Assembly: GCF_019134595.1 (NCBI RefSeq)
Contig: NZ_CP077770.1
Span: 888,001-952,000 of the forward strand
DNA length: 64,000 nt
Direction of reading: 5' to 3'
DNA from: Pseudoalteromonas shioyasakiensis
GTDB lineage: Bacteria; Pseudomonadota; Gammaproteobacteria; Enterobacterales; Alteromonadaceae
Each line of letters opens with the position of its first letter. Positions within the stretch are counted from its first letter, which is position 1. Made by a program: the position numbers and the translations under genes. Below are positions 25,019 through 32,256 of this stretch, piece by piece. A model generated the notes under the pieces. It worked only from the letters and a program-made list of their open reading frames with translations. It ran no database searches and had not been told where the DNA came from.

Positions 25019-26035
25019 ATGAAGGTTATCGACCTATCACAACGTACTCCTGCATGGCACCAGTGGCGCATTGCAGGGGTTACGGCATCTGAAGCCCCAA
25101 TTATTATGGGGCGTTCACCCTACAAAACACCTTGGCGATTATGGGCAGAAAAAACTGGATTCGTATTACCGGAAGACCTGTCGAATAATCCTAATGTGCT
25201 TCGCGGTATTCGGTTGGAGCCTCAAGCAAGGCGAGCATTTGAGAATGCGCATAATGACTTTCTTCTGCCGCTATGTGCAGAAGCCGATCATAACGCAATC
25301 TTTCGAGCCAGCTTTGATGGCATCAACGATGCGGGCGAACCCGTTGAACTGAAATGTCCTTGCCAGTCAGTTTTTGAGGATGTGCAAGCTCACCGAGAAC
25401 AAAGCGAGGCGTACCAGTTGTATTGGGTACAAGTACAGCATCAAATACTGGTCGCCAATAGCACGCGAGGTTGGTTGGTTTTCTATTTTGAGGATCAACT
25501 GATTGAGTTTGAAATACAACGAGACGCATTGTTCTTAACTGAATTGCAAGAAACGGCGCTTCAGTTTTGGGAGTTAGTACAGACCAAAAAAGAACCGTCA
25601 AAATGCCCTGAGCAAGATTGTTTTGTTCCTAAGGGTGAAGCCCAATACCGTTGGACATCGCTGTCTCGACAGTATTGCTCAGCACATGCCGAAGTGGTCC
25701 GACTGGAAAATCACATCAAATCTTTGAAAGAAGAAATGCGAGACGCCCAGTCGAAATTGGTCGCTATGATGGGTAACTACGCTCATGCCGATTATGCTGG
25801 GGTCAAACTCAGCCGCTACATGATGGCGGGTACGGTGGACTATAAGCAATTGGCCACCGATAAATTAGGCGAGCTGGACGATCAGGTTTTAGCTGCTTAC
25901 CGAAAAGCGCCACAAGAGCGGTTGCGTATCAGCACCAATAAGCCAGAGCAGCCCGTTGAAACACCAATCAAAATCAGCCTTGAGCAAGAGAACTTGGTTC
26001 TGCCAGGTGACTCGCCGAGCTCATTTTATTTTTAA
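25019..26035 (+). CDS. exo: Exo, lambda-type (YqaJ) 5'-3' exonuclease
   Basis: A 338-residue exonuclease of the YqaJ/lambda Exo fold. The start QRTPAWHQWRIAGVTASEAP is typical; the catalytic metal site is formed by the aspartate of RASFDGI, then VELKCP with the E-x-K pair. QVQHQILV gives the helix after the active site. It resects double-strand ends so that Bet can anneal them. A polar C-terminal extension of about 100 residues ends in SPSSFYF, a tail shared with two proteins downstream. It is followed by a short inverted repeat with T residues. Confidence 0.88.
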   Translation: MKVIDLSQRTPAWHQWRIAGVTASEAPIIMGRSPYKTPWRLWAEKTGFVLPEDLSNNPNVLRGIRLEPQARRAFENAHNDFLLPLCAEADHNAIFRASFDGINDAGEPVELKCPCQSVFEDVQAHREQSEAYQLYWVQVQHQILVANSTRGWLVFYFEDQLIEFEIQRDALFLTELQETALQFWELVQTKKEPSKCPEQDCFVPKGEAQYRWTSLSRQYCSAHAEVVRLENHIKSLKEEMRDAQSKLVAMMGNYAHADYAGVKLSRYMMAGTVDYKQLATDKLGELDDQVLAAYRKAPQERLRISTNKPEQPVETPIKISLEQENLVLPGDSPSSFYF

Positions 26036-26044
26036 CGTTCACTT

Positions 26045-26065
26045 GGAGCCGATTTCGGCTCCTTT
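26045..26065 (+). terminator. Putative terminator after exo
   Basis: GGAGCCGA (26045-26052) and TCGGCTCC (26055-26062) with TTTC after it. The stem is perfect but the T-tract is short, so it may be a weak or partial terminator. Confidence 0.5.
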
Positions 26066-26182
26066 CTCATGTACTTACATCGAGTGCATCAGAAAGCAGT
26101 TTCACTCGTAGCCAATGCTGGGTACGAATGATAGAGCGAGCTGAACTCTTATATACACAGCCATACCACAATCAACACACCA

Positions 26183-26238
26183 CCCGACGGGGACTTCATT
26201 CCCTGTTGGGGCATGGGGCCTCGTCAAAACAGATGAGG
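26183..26238 (+). promoter_or_regulatory. Dual stem-loop leader of the cobS-like gene
   Basis: Stem 1: CCCGACGGGGA (26183-26193) with TCCCTGTTGGG (26200-26210), 11 pairs with two G-U. Stem 2: CCTCGTC (26219-26225) with GATGAGG (26232-26238), seven pairs with one G-U around six bases. Stem 2 covers the GAGG site; the ATG is at 26245. Confidence 0.6.
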
Positions 26239-26244
26239 TTTACC

Positions 26245-27204
26245 ATGACTGAACAATCCCCATTTTTGGTTCAAGTGAATCAAGCGTTTAATGTCCCGGC
26301 TCCTGATGCTTTCGTTCTGGAAGGATTTGGTGCCGACACTACCCATCCAAACATTCCCGTTCGCAAGGACGAGTATGTTTTTAGAAAAGAAGACTTACGT
26401 GACGTATTGGCGTTTTTGTCTAACCCAGACGGTGACGGTTTGTATATTACAGGCCCCACTGGATGCGGTAAGACCTCGCTAATTTGCCAAGTTGCTTCTC
26501 GATTGAATTGGCCTGTTCAGCAAATTACTGCGCACGGTCGATTGGAGTTGTCCGATCTTATCGGTCACCACACGCTGGTTAATGGCAACATGACCTTTGT
26601 GTATGGACCGCTGGCACTGGCTGTAAAGCATGGCCATTTGCTGATCATTAATGAAATGGATCTTGCTGAGCCTGCTGAACTGGCTGGGCTCAATGACATT
26701 TTGGAAGGTGCCCCGTTGGTCATCGCACAAAATGGCGGTGAGATCATCATGCCACATAACAAGTTTCGTTTTATCGCAACCGGCAACAGTGCGGGCAGCG
26801 GTGACCAAACGGGCTTGTATCAAGGTGTGCTTCAACAGAATTTGGCTTTTCTTGATCGCTTTAGAATCATCGAAGCGACCTATGCAGAGCCTTCTGTAGA
26901 GGAAGCCATTCTGGAGAACATTGCGCCGGGCTTGCCAGAAGTCTTTCGCCAAAAAATGGTGAAGGTGGCTGGTGACATTCGTCGTCTTTTTATTGGGGGC
27001 GCGGATGGCGGTGCTGAGCTTAGTATCACCATGTCCACTCGGACCTTGGTGCGCTGGGCAAAGTTAACACTTGCTTTTAAAGGTGCTCCTAACGCAGTGG
27101 AGTATGCACTGGTTCGGTCTTTGACGGCTCGTGCTGAGTTGGAGCAACGTGAAGCCATTCACCGTATTGCCGCTGATGTCTTCGGTGATCACTGGGAGGA
27201 TTGA
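26245..27204 (+). CDS. cobS: MoxR/CobS-type AAA+ ATPase
   Basis: A 319-residue AAA+ ATPase. Walker A is ITGPTGCGKTSL at about residues 68-79, Walker B is LLIINEMDLAEPAELAGL, where asparagine-glutamate replaces the usual DE, as is common in CobS/MoxR proteins. Sensor 1 is FRFIATGNSAGS and an arginine-finger region follows in LAFLDRFRII. It is named cobS in SXT by similarity to the cobalt chelatase ATPase, but nothing here points to cobalamin. With the DUF3150 and VWA proteins downstream it looks like a MoxR-VWA remodelling set. The start at 26245 has GAGG upstream; the frame opens earlier at 26128. Confidence 0.82.
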   Translation: MTEQSPFLVQVNQAFNVPAPDAFVLEGFGADTTHPNIPVRKDEYVFRKEDLRDVLAFLSNPDGDGLYITGPTGCGKTSLICQVASRLNWPVQQITAHGRLELSDLIGHHTLVNGNMTFVYGPLALAVKHGHLLIINEMDLAEPAELAGLNDILEGAPLVIAQNGGEIIMPHNKFRFIATGNSAGSGDQTGLYQGVLQQNLAFLDRFRIIEATYAEPSVEEAILENIAPGLPEVFRQKMVKVAGDIRRLFIGGADGGAELSITMSTRTLVRWAKLTLAFKGAPNAVEYALVRSLTARAELEQREAIHRIAADVFGDHWED

Positions 27205-27971
27205 TGATGGAAAAGTGCTTTGCTCTTTACCGTTACAGTCATTCTGATGGGACAGCCAAAGAATGGGCCATTTATGTTGGATCAGACACCCAGGAGATTG
27301 AAGTTCGGTTTGGAAAAGCTGGTCAATTGTCGCAGCAGCGATTGATTGATTCGACTGATCCTAACGCTGAAGCAGACCGACGAATCAATGAGAAAATCAA
27401 CAAGGGTTATCGATTGGTTGGACAAGTCGGCATTGATCATCAAGGGCGGCCATTTGAACTCTCAAATGCGCTAGATAGCGTCGCGTGCGCCAATAACGTC
27501 AGTTGGGAGTTTCGTACTCGCAAGGACGTCAATGGCCAAGTCTCGCTGGCTCAAAAAGCGTTGTTCGATATGGCAAAGCTGCTTGAAGCCTATGGCTTGG
27601 CTGTTATTGATGATAACCAGGTCAGGATTGGAGAATGGTCATTAGGGTTTTGCAAAAGCGAATTACCTAGTACCAATCAAATCAGCATGGTGTCAGGTGA
27701 AGGCGCTGGCATTGTTAACACTGATGATGGCCCGTGGCCATTGTTGCTGTTACTGGCCTTTAAGCGTCAATTACCACCACTGTGTTCGCTCACAGTAGCG
27801 AGTCCTGAAGGGATAAAAGTATCCGACCAACTGAAGTTGGAAAAAGATGTATTGCGGTTGCTAGGCAGTGATTTAGAGCGGGTTCGCCCGATTGCTGAAG
27901 CACTGGACTTAATGCCTGCGAAAATCGATCTCAACCAATCGTCGCCTGATTCGCAAAATTACTATTTTTGA
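27204..27971 (+). CDS. WGR-domain-like conserved ICE protein with YYF tail
   Basis: A 255-residue protein. The N-terminal 75 residues (CFALYRYSHSDGTAKEWAIYV, VRFGKAGQLSQQR, ADRRINEKINKGYRLVG) resemble a WGR domain, a fold often seen in nucleic-acid-linked proteins. The rest has no recognised motif. TGATG couples it to the upstream ATPase gene, so no stem-loop leader is present. The C-terminus is QNYYF, like the ends of Exo and the DUF3150 protein. Probably a partner of the MoxR-like ATPase, by position. Confidence 0.6.
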   Translation: MMEKCFALYRYSHSDGTAKEWAIYVGSDTQEIEVRFGKAGQLSQQRLIDSTDPNAEADRRINEKINKGYRLVGQVGIDHQGRPFELSNALDSVACANNVSWEFRTRKDVNGQVSLAQKALFDMAKLLEAYGLAVIDDNQVRIGEWSLGFCKSELPSTNQISMVSGEGAGIVNTDDGPWPLLLLLAFKRQLPPLCSLTVASPEGIKVSDQLKLEKDVLRLLGSDLERVRPIAEALDLMPAKIDLNQSSPDSQNYYF

Positions 27972-28002
27972 TAGTGATGTTGCCATTAGCGCGTCAACTA
28001 CT

Positions 28003-28068
28003 ACCACCCAAACGGGGGCCATTGCTCCTGTTGGGAGTGGTGCGTCCCCATCTCGCATGAGGATGCAC
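28003..28068 (+). promoter_or_regulatory. Dual stem-loop leader of the DUF3150 gene
   Basis: Stem 1 lies in 28003-28041: CCCAAACGGGGG with CTCCTGTTGGG, one bulged A and two G-U pairs; outer ACCAC and GTGGT can also pair. Stem 2: GTGCGTCC (28040-28047) with GGATGCAC (28061-28068), eight pairs with one G-U around 13 bases, covering the AGGA site. The ATG is at 28070. The outer pairs of stem 1 and the 5' arm of stem 2 share bases 28040-28041. Confidence 0.6.
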
Positions 28069-28069
28069 T

Positions 28070-29023
28070 ATGAGTATTCAAACCCTCGACAAACTCTTGA
28101 TTTGTCACATCGACTGTTCCATCTGGAGCGGTAGAAAAAAACTAAGGCCTGAAGATTTCAGACTAGCCAATGGCAGCCAACTTCCACCGAAGGATGTTGC
28201 CAGCTTAGGGAGTAAAAAAATTTGCGACCCTGAGGCATTGGCGAACTTTGAAAGGCTTAAGAAAGAAGCGCAACGCTTGTGTGAGCAAGTCGGTGTGCGG
28301 TTTTTAGGTGGCTATGCCGTCCCTGAAGACCGAATTGATCAGATTGTTCCAGAGCTTGACCGGATCGGTCAGGAGTTTGCGCAGTGCAAGCAGTTGTTCT
28401 TGGACAACTATGATCAGGTGACGTTTGACTGGGTTGCAAAACACCCGGAATTTGCAGATGCAATCCGGCGTGCGCTGTCACCCATCGAAGACGTGGAACA
28501 ACGGCTTCAGTTCGATTATGCCATCTATCGAATGCAACCGGCTGAACAAGCTGGTGGCTTAGATGACAAGGTCAATGGCATGGGACACACCCTCTTTAGG
28601 GAGGTGGCTCGTGATGCCAATGAACTGTTTGAGCGTTCCGTTGCAGGTAAGAATCAAATCAGCCAGCGAGCCCTTAATCCTCTCAAGCGATTAAGAGACA
28701 AGTTGGATGGTTTGTCATTCCTGGATCATCGAGTTCAGCCGATGGTTGAAGCGATGGACAATTTATTTGTTCGTCTGCCGAAGACCGGCCCTGTGACAGA
28801 CAATCTCTATCACGAACTGATGGCGACCATTTTAATTTTGTCTGATCCAGACAAGATGAGAATGCACGGTGAAGGTCAATTGGATATCAGACAACTGATG
28901 CCCAAACCTGAACCTAAACCCGCACAGCCAGTATCTGCTCAGGCAGATAACTTACGTGCAATACCACAACCAACCGTCAGACCAAACCTTGGTTCGACTG
29001 TACCAAACTCATTTTATTTCTAA
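28070..29023 (+). CDS. DUF3150 protein with NSFYF tail
   Basis: A 317-residue soluble, mostly helical protein. The start TLDKLLICHIDCSIWSGRKKL and the block PVLDRIGQEFAQ-like EFAQCKQLFLDNYDQVTFDWV match the DUF3150 family, which sits beside MoxR-type ATPases and VWA proteins in plasmids, phages and ICEs. No catalytic site is visible. A proline-rich linker near residue 280 leads to the C-terminal NSFYF. It likely acts in a complex with the ATPase at 26.2 kb and the VWA protein at 29.6 kb; function unknown. Confidence 0.65.
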   Translation: MSIQTLDKLLICHIDCSIWSGRKKLRPEDFRLANGSQLPPKDVASLGSKKICDPEALANFERLKKEAQRLCEQVGVRFLGGYAVPEDRIDQIVPELDRIGQEFAQCKQLFLDNYDQVTFDWVAKHPEFADAIRRALSPIEDVEQRLQFDYAIYRMQPAEQAGGLDDKVNGMGHTLFREVARDANELFERSVAGKNQISQRALNPLKRLRDKLDGLSFLDHRVQPMVEAMDNLFVRLPKTGPVTDNLYHELMATILILSDPDKMRMHGEGQLDIRQLMPKPEPKPAQPVSAQADNLRAIPQPTVRPNLGSTVPNSFYF

Positions 29024-29026
29024 CGT

Positions 29027-29080
29027 CCTTGAGGGCATGTTGCCCTGAAGGGCGCATGTCCTCTGAACTATGTAAGAGGA
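29027..29080 (+). promoter_or_regulatory. Dual stem-loop leader of the 146-residue gene
   Basis: Stem 1: CCTTGAGGGCA (29027-29037) with TGCCCTGAAGG (29041-29051), 10 of 11 paired, 3-base loop. Stem 2: TCCTCT (29059-29064) with AGAGGA (29075-29080), six perfect pairs around 10 bases, covering the AGAGGA ribosome binding site; the ATG is at 29085. Confidence 0.6.
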
Positions 29081-29084
29081 AATT

Positions 29085-29525
29085 ATGCAATCAACCATCC
29101 ATAACCCCAGCCAACTGAACCAGTTTGAACCACATTTTCGTGGTGTGACTGATGCGGTTGAAAGCGAATCGATACCAGAAGTGGCGTGTTGTCGAGCGTT
29201 AGTACAACGGTCGTACTCAACACATAGTGTTTTGATCCCCAAGAACCCTGTGCTGATCGCAGATGCGGACGGGCAAGGTGTTTGGGTAACGGCCATGGTA
29301 TTTGTTCCAAACATGGCATTGCAGCAAACCGCTTTTGAGCGGGCCTGGCTGCAATATCAACACGAGGTGTCTACTCAGTTACAAGACCAGTACGGTCTGA
29401 CATTGGATGACATCCTGAGTTTAGACCAGCTTAAAACGTCATTTGAACAGCACGAGAGTCCAGCTCAATTGGTGGCTTGGTTAGGTCAAAAATACGACCT
29501 GGATAAGCTAAAAGCACAGGTTTAA
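29085..29525 (+). CDS. Conserved ICE protein, unknown function
   Basis: A 146-residue soluble acidic protein with no recognisable motif. It contains SYSTHSVLIPKNPVLIADADGQGVWVTAMVFVPN, a beta-rich core, then a helical C-terminal half (LQDQYGLTLDDILSLDQLK). It lies between the DUF3150 and VWA genes and has its own structured leader. A role with the MoxR-VWA set is suggested only by position. Confidence 0.55.
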   Translation: MQSTIHNPSQLNQFEPHFRGVTDAVESESIPEVACCRALVQRSYSTHSVLIPKNPVLIADADGQGVWVTAMVFVPNMALQQTAFERAWLQYQHEVSTQLQDQYGLTLDDILSLDQLKTSFEQHESPAQLVAWLGQKYDLDKLKAQV

Positions 29526-29535
29526 ACATCCACAT

Positions 29536-29594
29536 TCCCAGCGGGGAAACGCTCCCGCTGAGGGAGTATTCCCCTTAATGATTAGGAGACTCCC
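29536..29594 (+). promoter_or_regulatory. Overlapping stem-loop leader of the VWA gene
   Basis: Stem 1: CAGCGGG (29539-29545) with CCCGCTG (29554-29560), extended by TCCC (29536-29539) with GGGA (29562-29565). Stem 2: GGGAGT (29562-29567) with ACTCCC (29589-29594), enclosing the AGGAG site. GGGA belongs to both, so the two folds partly exclude each other, like a switch. The ATG is at 29595. Confidence 0.6.
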
Positions 29595-31244
29595 ATGAAT
29601 CATCCATTAAAAAACGCACTGCCAATCGTTGCCGCCGCTTATGGCGAAAAGTTTGGTGTGAAGGTGCTTATTCAAGGACAAGATGCGTTTACCGATGGTG
29701 AGCGGATTGTGATCCCAACAGCAAACCCAGACGACCCACACTATCAACAGATAGCTTGGGGTTATCTGGCTCATGAAGCGGCGCATATTCGGCATACTAA
29801 TTTTGACATGGTGCAGAAGGCGTCGTCCAAACCGATCCGTAAGGCACTTCTCAATATCATTGAGGACGTTCGCATTGAAAACGAATTGGCAAAGGATTAC
29901 CCCGGAACCCGGCGCAGTATTTCGCAAGTGATTGAGTACATGGTGGACACTCAGCAAATGTGTGTACCTGAACAGCTTGAGCCTGCATCTAACTTGCAAG
30001 CATGGTTGTTGTTCCGCTTGAGATGCCATTTTCTCGGTCAGAAAGCACTGACGCCTTTGTATCAAGTTGTTGATGAAAGAGTGAGACAACTCTTTCCTGC
30101 CGCAGCGATGAGCCGGTTAAGCGCCATGCTGACAGCAGTGCCTAGCTTAGGCTCTACAGGTGAAGTGCTGAAACTTGTCGATGCCATCGTTGCCATGTTG
30201 GAAGACGAATCTCGTCCACCACAGGATGAGTCGGATGCTGATAGCGGTAATGACATTGGACAAGCTGCGAGTAATGACAGCAGTAGTGACAGTCAAACCC
30301 CAAAAACAGACTCGTCTGCAACAGGGGATGCTGCTGAAACGGGTGATTCTGATAACTCTGCTCAAGCTGACAATTTGCGACAAGCCTTAGAGGCCAGTGC
30401 CGCTCAGTTTGAACCCGATACCTTTGCACAAGTGGCAGAAGTGTTGTCGGAACAAGCTGAAGGACATCAGGGCGTCACTCCACTCAGTTTGCCCCAAGCA
30501 GAGCAAGCTATGTTGGGTGATGAGGAAATTTTGACTTTATCGGCTTCCGAGTCCGCTCAAATTCGAGCCCGACTTAGGGGCATGGTTCAGTCCAGTCAGG
30601 ACAATCGGAATCATGCAAAACGGCACGGTCTTCGAGTGGCAACCCATCGTCTTGCCGCTTCACAAGCAGGTGAGTCGAGATTGTTTATTCAAAGGCAACC
30701 TCGCATTGCGCCTAATGCTGCTGTGCACTTGCTGGTCGATATATCGGGTTCAATGGGTAAACCCATTGGCGAAGGTAATCGAAAGTACTTTCATGTTGCC
30801 AATGAAGCCGCTTTGGCTTTGGCCATGGCACTGGAAGGCATACCGGGTGTTGTACCTGCGGTCAGTTATTTTCCTGGTATTCATCAGGAAGTTTCTATCG
30901 CGTTATTGCCCAAGCAATCGGTTCGACATCGGGCCGCCTGTTTTGACCAAAAACCACGAGGTTGTACGCCTATGGCACAAGCGATGTGGTTTGCGGCAAA
31001 CAGTTTGTTAGCGCAAAAACAGAAGCGAAAGCTAATGATAGTGCTAACGGATGGTGACCCAGATGATTGGGCTGCCACGCATGACATTGTTGACCGGTGC
31101 AGACGCAGTGGCTTTGAGCTGCTGGGGATCGGGATTCAAACACGCAGTGTTGAGAAATTCTTTCCTCAAAGCATTGTGATTAATGACGTCAAAGATCTGA
31201 AGCGTGAGTTATTCGAAGTAACACAACAACTGTTAATTCAGTAA
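29595..31244 (+). CDS. VWA-domain protein (CobT-like)
   Basis: A 549-residue protein. The N-terminal part has HEAAHIRH at residues 60-67, a zincin-like HExxH pattern. The centre is acidic and low-complexity (serine, aspartate, glutamine-rich, about residues 200-260). The C-terminal VWA domain has the metal site HLLVDISGSMG near residue 380, with threonine and aspartate contacts in GCTPMAQAM and IVLTDGDPDDW. This layout is that of CobT-like partners of MoxR ATPases. It may recruit substrates for the ATPase. The HEAAH motif could be a metalloprotease site or a structural one. Confidence 0.75.
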   Translation: MNHPLKNALPIVAAAYGEKFGVKVLIQGQDAFTDGERIVIPTANPDDPHYQQIAWGYLAHEAAHIRHTNFDMVQKASSKPIRKALLNIIEDVRIENELAKDYPGTRRSISQVIEYMVDTQQMCVPEQLEPASNLQAWLLFRLRCHFLGQKALTPLYQVVDERVRQLFPAAAMSRLSAMLTAVPSLGSTGEVLKLVDAIVAMLEDESRPPQDESDADSGNDIGQAASNDSSSDSQTPKTDSSATGDAAETGDSDNSAQADNLRQALEASAAQFEPDTFAQVAEVLSEQAEGHQGVTPLSLPQAEQAMLGDEEILTLSASESAQIRARLRGMVQSSQDNRNHAKRHGLRVATHRLAASQAGESRLFIQRQPRIAPNAAVHLLVDISGSMGKPIGEGNRKYFHVANEAALALAMALEGIPGVVPAVSYFPGIHQEVSIALLPKQSVRHRAACFDQKPRGCTPMAQAMWFAANSLLAQKQKRKLMIVLTDGDPDDWAATHDIVDRCRRSGFELLGIGIQTRSVEKFFPQSIVINDVKDLKRELFEVTQQLLIQ

Positions 31245-31261
31245 CCACATCAATTTTACCA

Positions 31262-31322
31262 CCCTGCGGGGACGATTCCGTCTCCGTCAGGGCATGGGTT
31301 CGTCTCCGCTTTTTTTGGAGAC
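31262..31322 (+). promoter_or_regulatory. Dual stem-loop leader of radC
   Basis: Stem 1: CCCTGCGGGGAC (31262-31273) with GTCTCCGTCAGGG (31280-31292), 12 pairs with one G-U and one bulge. Stem 2: GTCTCC (31302-31307) with GGAGAC (31317-31322), six perfect pairs around GC plus seven T. Stem 2 covers the GGAG site; the ATG is at 31327. Note that GTCTCC also occurs in the 3' arm of stem 1, so GGAGAC could pair there instead. Confidence 0.65.
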
Positions 31323-31326
31323 TCCT

Positions 31327-31824
31327 ATGAAAAACAGAAAGTTCTTAGCTGGCGAAGAAGCCGGTACTTACATCGTTCCTGAGCAAGTGACTGAAGCGGA
31401 TATCTTAGATATGGCGCTTAAACTTGCCCGTGGTCGATTGAGTAAAGGTCGCAAAATTGAACAGCCATCATCGGCGTTCTCATACCTGCAAACTCTGATG
31501 CACGAGTATGAGCACGAAGTCTTTGGCGTACTGTTTCTTGATACAAAGCATCGCGTCATTCGATTTGAAGAGCTATTCAAAGGTACTTTAGATGCGGCGA
31601 GCGTGTATCCAAGGGAAGTAACAAAACGAGCGCTAGAACTTAATGCAGCAGCAGTGATACTGGTTCATAACCATCCATCGGGTGATCCTGAACCCAGTGA
31701 AGCTGATAAACGCATCACTCATCGACTCCGTGACGCCTTGTCACTTGTTGATATTCGAACGCTTGACCATGTCGTGGTCGCATCCGAGGGCTGCGTTTCG
31801 CTTGCCGAACGCGGTTATCTTTAA
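31327..31824 (+). CDS. radC: RadC-family JAMM-domain protein
   Basis: A 165-residue RadC protein of the short, mobile-element type. The JAMM metalloprotease motif is HNHPSGDPEPSEAD, with an upstream glutamate in VFGVLFLDTKHRVI. RadC proteins are common in ICEs, prophages and islands; their biochemical role is not settled. The start is ATG 31327, after GGAG; a longer frame to 31294 runs into the leader hairpin. The TAATG stop overlaps the next gene. Confidence 0.85.
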   Translation: MKNRKFLAGEEAGTYIVPEQVTEADILDMALKLARGRLSKGRKIEQPSSAFSYLQTLMHEYEHEVFGVLFLDTKHRVIRFEELFKGTLDAASVYPREVTKRALELNAAAVILVHNHPSGDPEPSEADKRITHRLRDALSLVDIRTLDHVVVASEGCVSLAERGYL

Positions 31825-32165
31825 TGAATGGGCGCATTGCCCATTCTCCTTCATCACAAAAGCAGTCCCATCAACACACGTCATCACAGCTCGAATTTCT
31901 ATTTGAGTTTGATGATGCCCCAGTCACTTGGTCTGACACGGAAATCTGGCAGTTACGCGAAGGCATTCTATTGGATGCGATCCGTGTATTGCTGGACGGT
32001 CGTGTTAGTACTCGGTTGCGCAAGGATGTGTTGTCGTGGATTAAAAATGACGAATTAGCGCCATTTTGCTTTCGTGTTTGCGCGATGGCTGCGGTTGTCG
32101 ATCCTGATGTGCTTCGTGATTCCATCATGTGGCTATTAAGACGACATGGTATCCAGCTTGACTAA
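31824..32165 (+). CDS. Conserved ICE protein after radC, unknown function
   Basis: A 113-residue protein; its ATG overlaps the radC stop (TAATG), so it is coupled. The C-terminal half (SDTEIWQLREGILLDAIRVLLDGRVSTRLRKDVLSWI) is helical and basic; DAIRVLLDGR might contact nucleic acid. No membrane segment. No family recognised. The stop codon context TAACGTTC matches those of exo and the DUF3150 gene. Confidence 0.55.
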   Translation: MNGRIAHSPSSQKQSHQHTSSQLEFLFEFDDAPVTWSDTEIWQLREGILLDAIRVLLDGRVSTRLRKDVLSWIKNDELAPFCFRVCAMAAVVDPDVLRDSIMWLLRRHGIQLD

Positions 32166-32166
32166 C

Positions 32167-32240
32167 GTTCCTGCATTAACCAAACGGCTTAATGCAGGAA
32201 CCAAGCTGACTTTTACCACCAGTGGTAGGAGTCGGCTTTT
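32167..32240 (+). promoter_or_regulatory. Two stem-loops before the primase gene
   Basis: Stem 1: GTTCCTGCATTAA (32167-32179) with its 13-base complement at 32189-32201. Stem 2: GACTTTTACCAC (32208-32219) with GTGGTAGGAGTC (32222-32233), 12 pairs with two G-U, followed by GGCTTTTT. Stem 2 with its T-run could be an intrinsic terminator or attenuator. Unlike the other leaders, the ribosome binding site AAGGAGG (32246-32252) is left free. Confidence 0.6.
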
Positions 32241-32256
32241 TACTTAAGGAGGTTAT

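Noticed and set aside
23010-31292. Reading the GC-rich first stems as ordinary Rho-independent terminators
   Set aside because: Most are not followed by a T-tract and each lies directly before the second stem and the start codon; they fit leader elements better.
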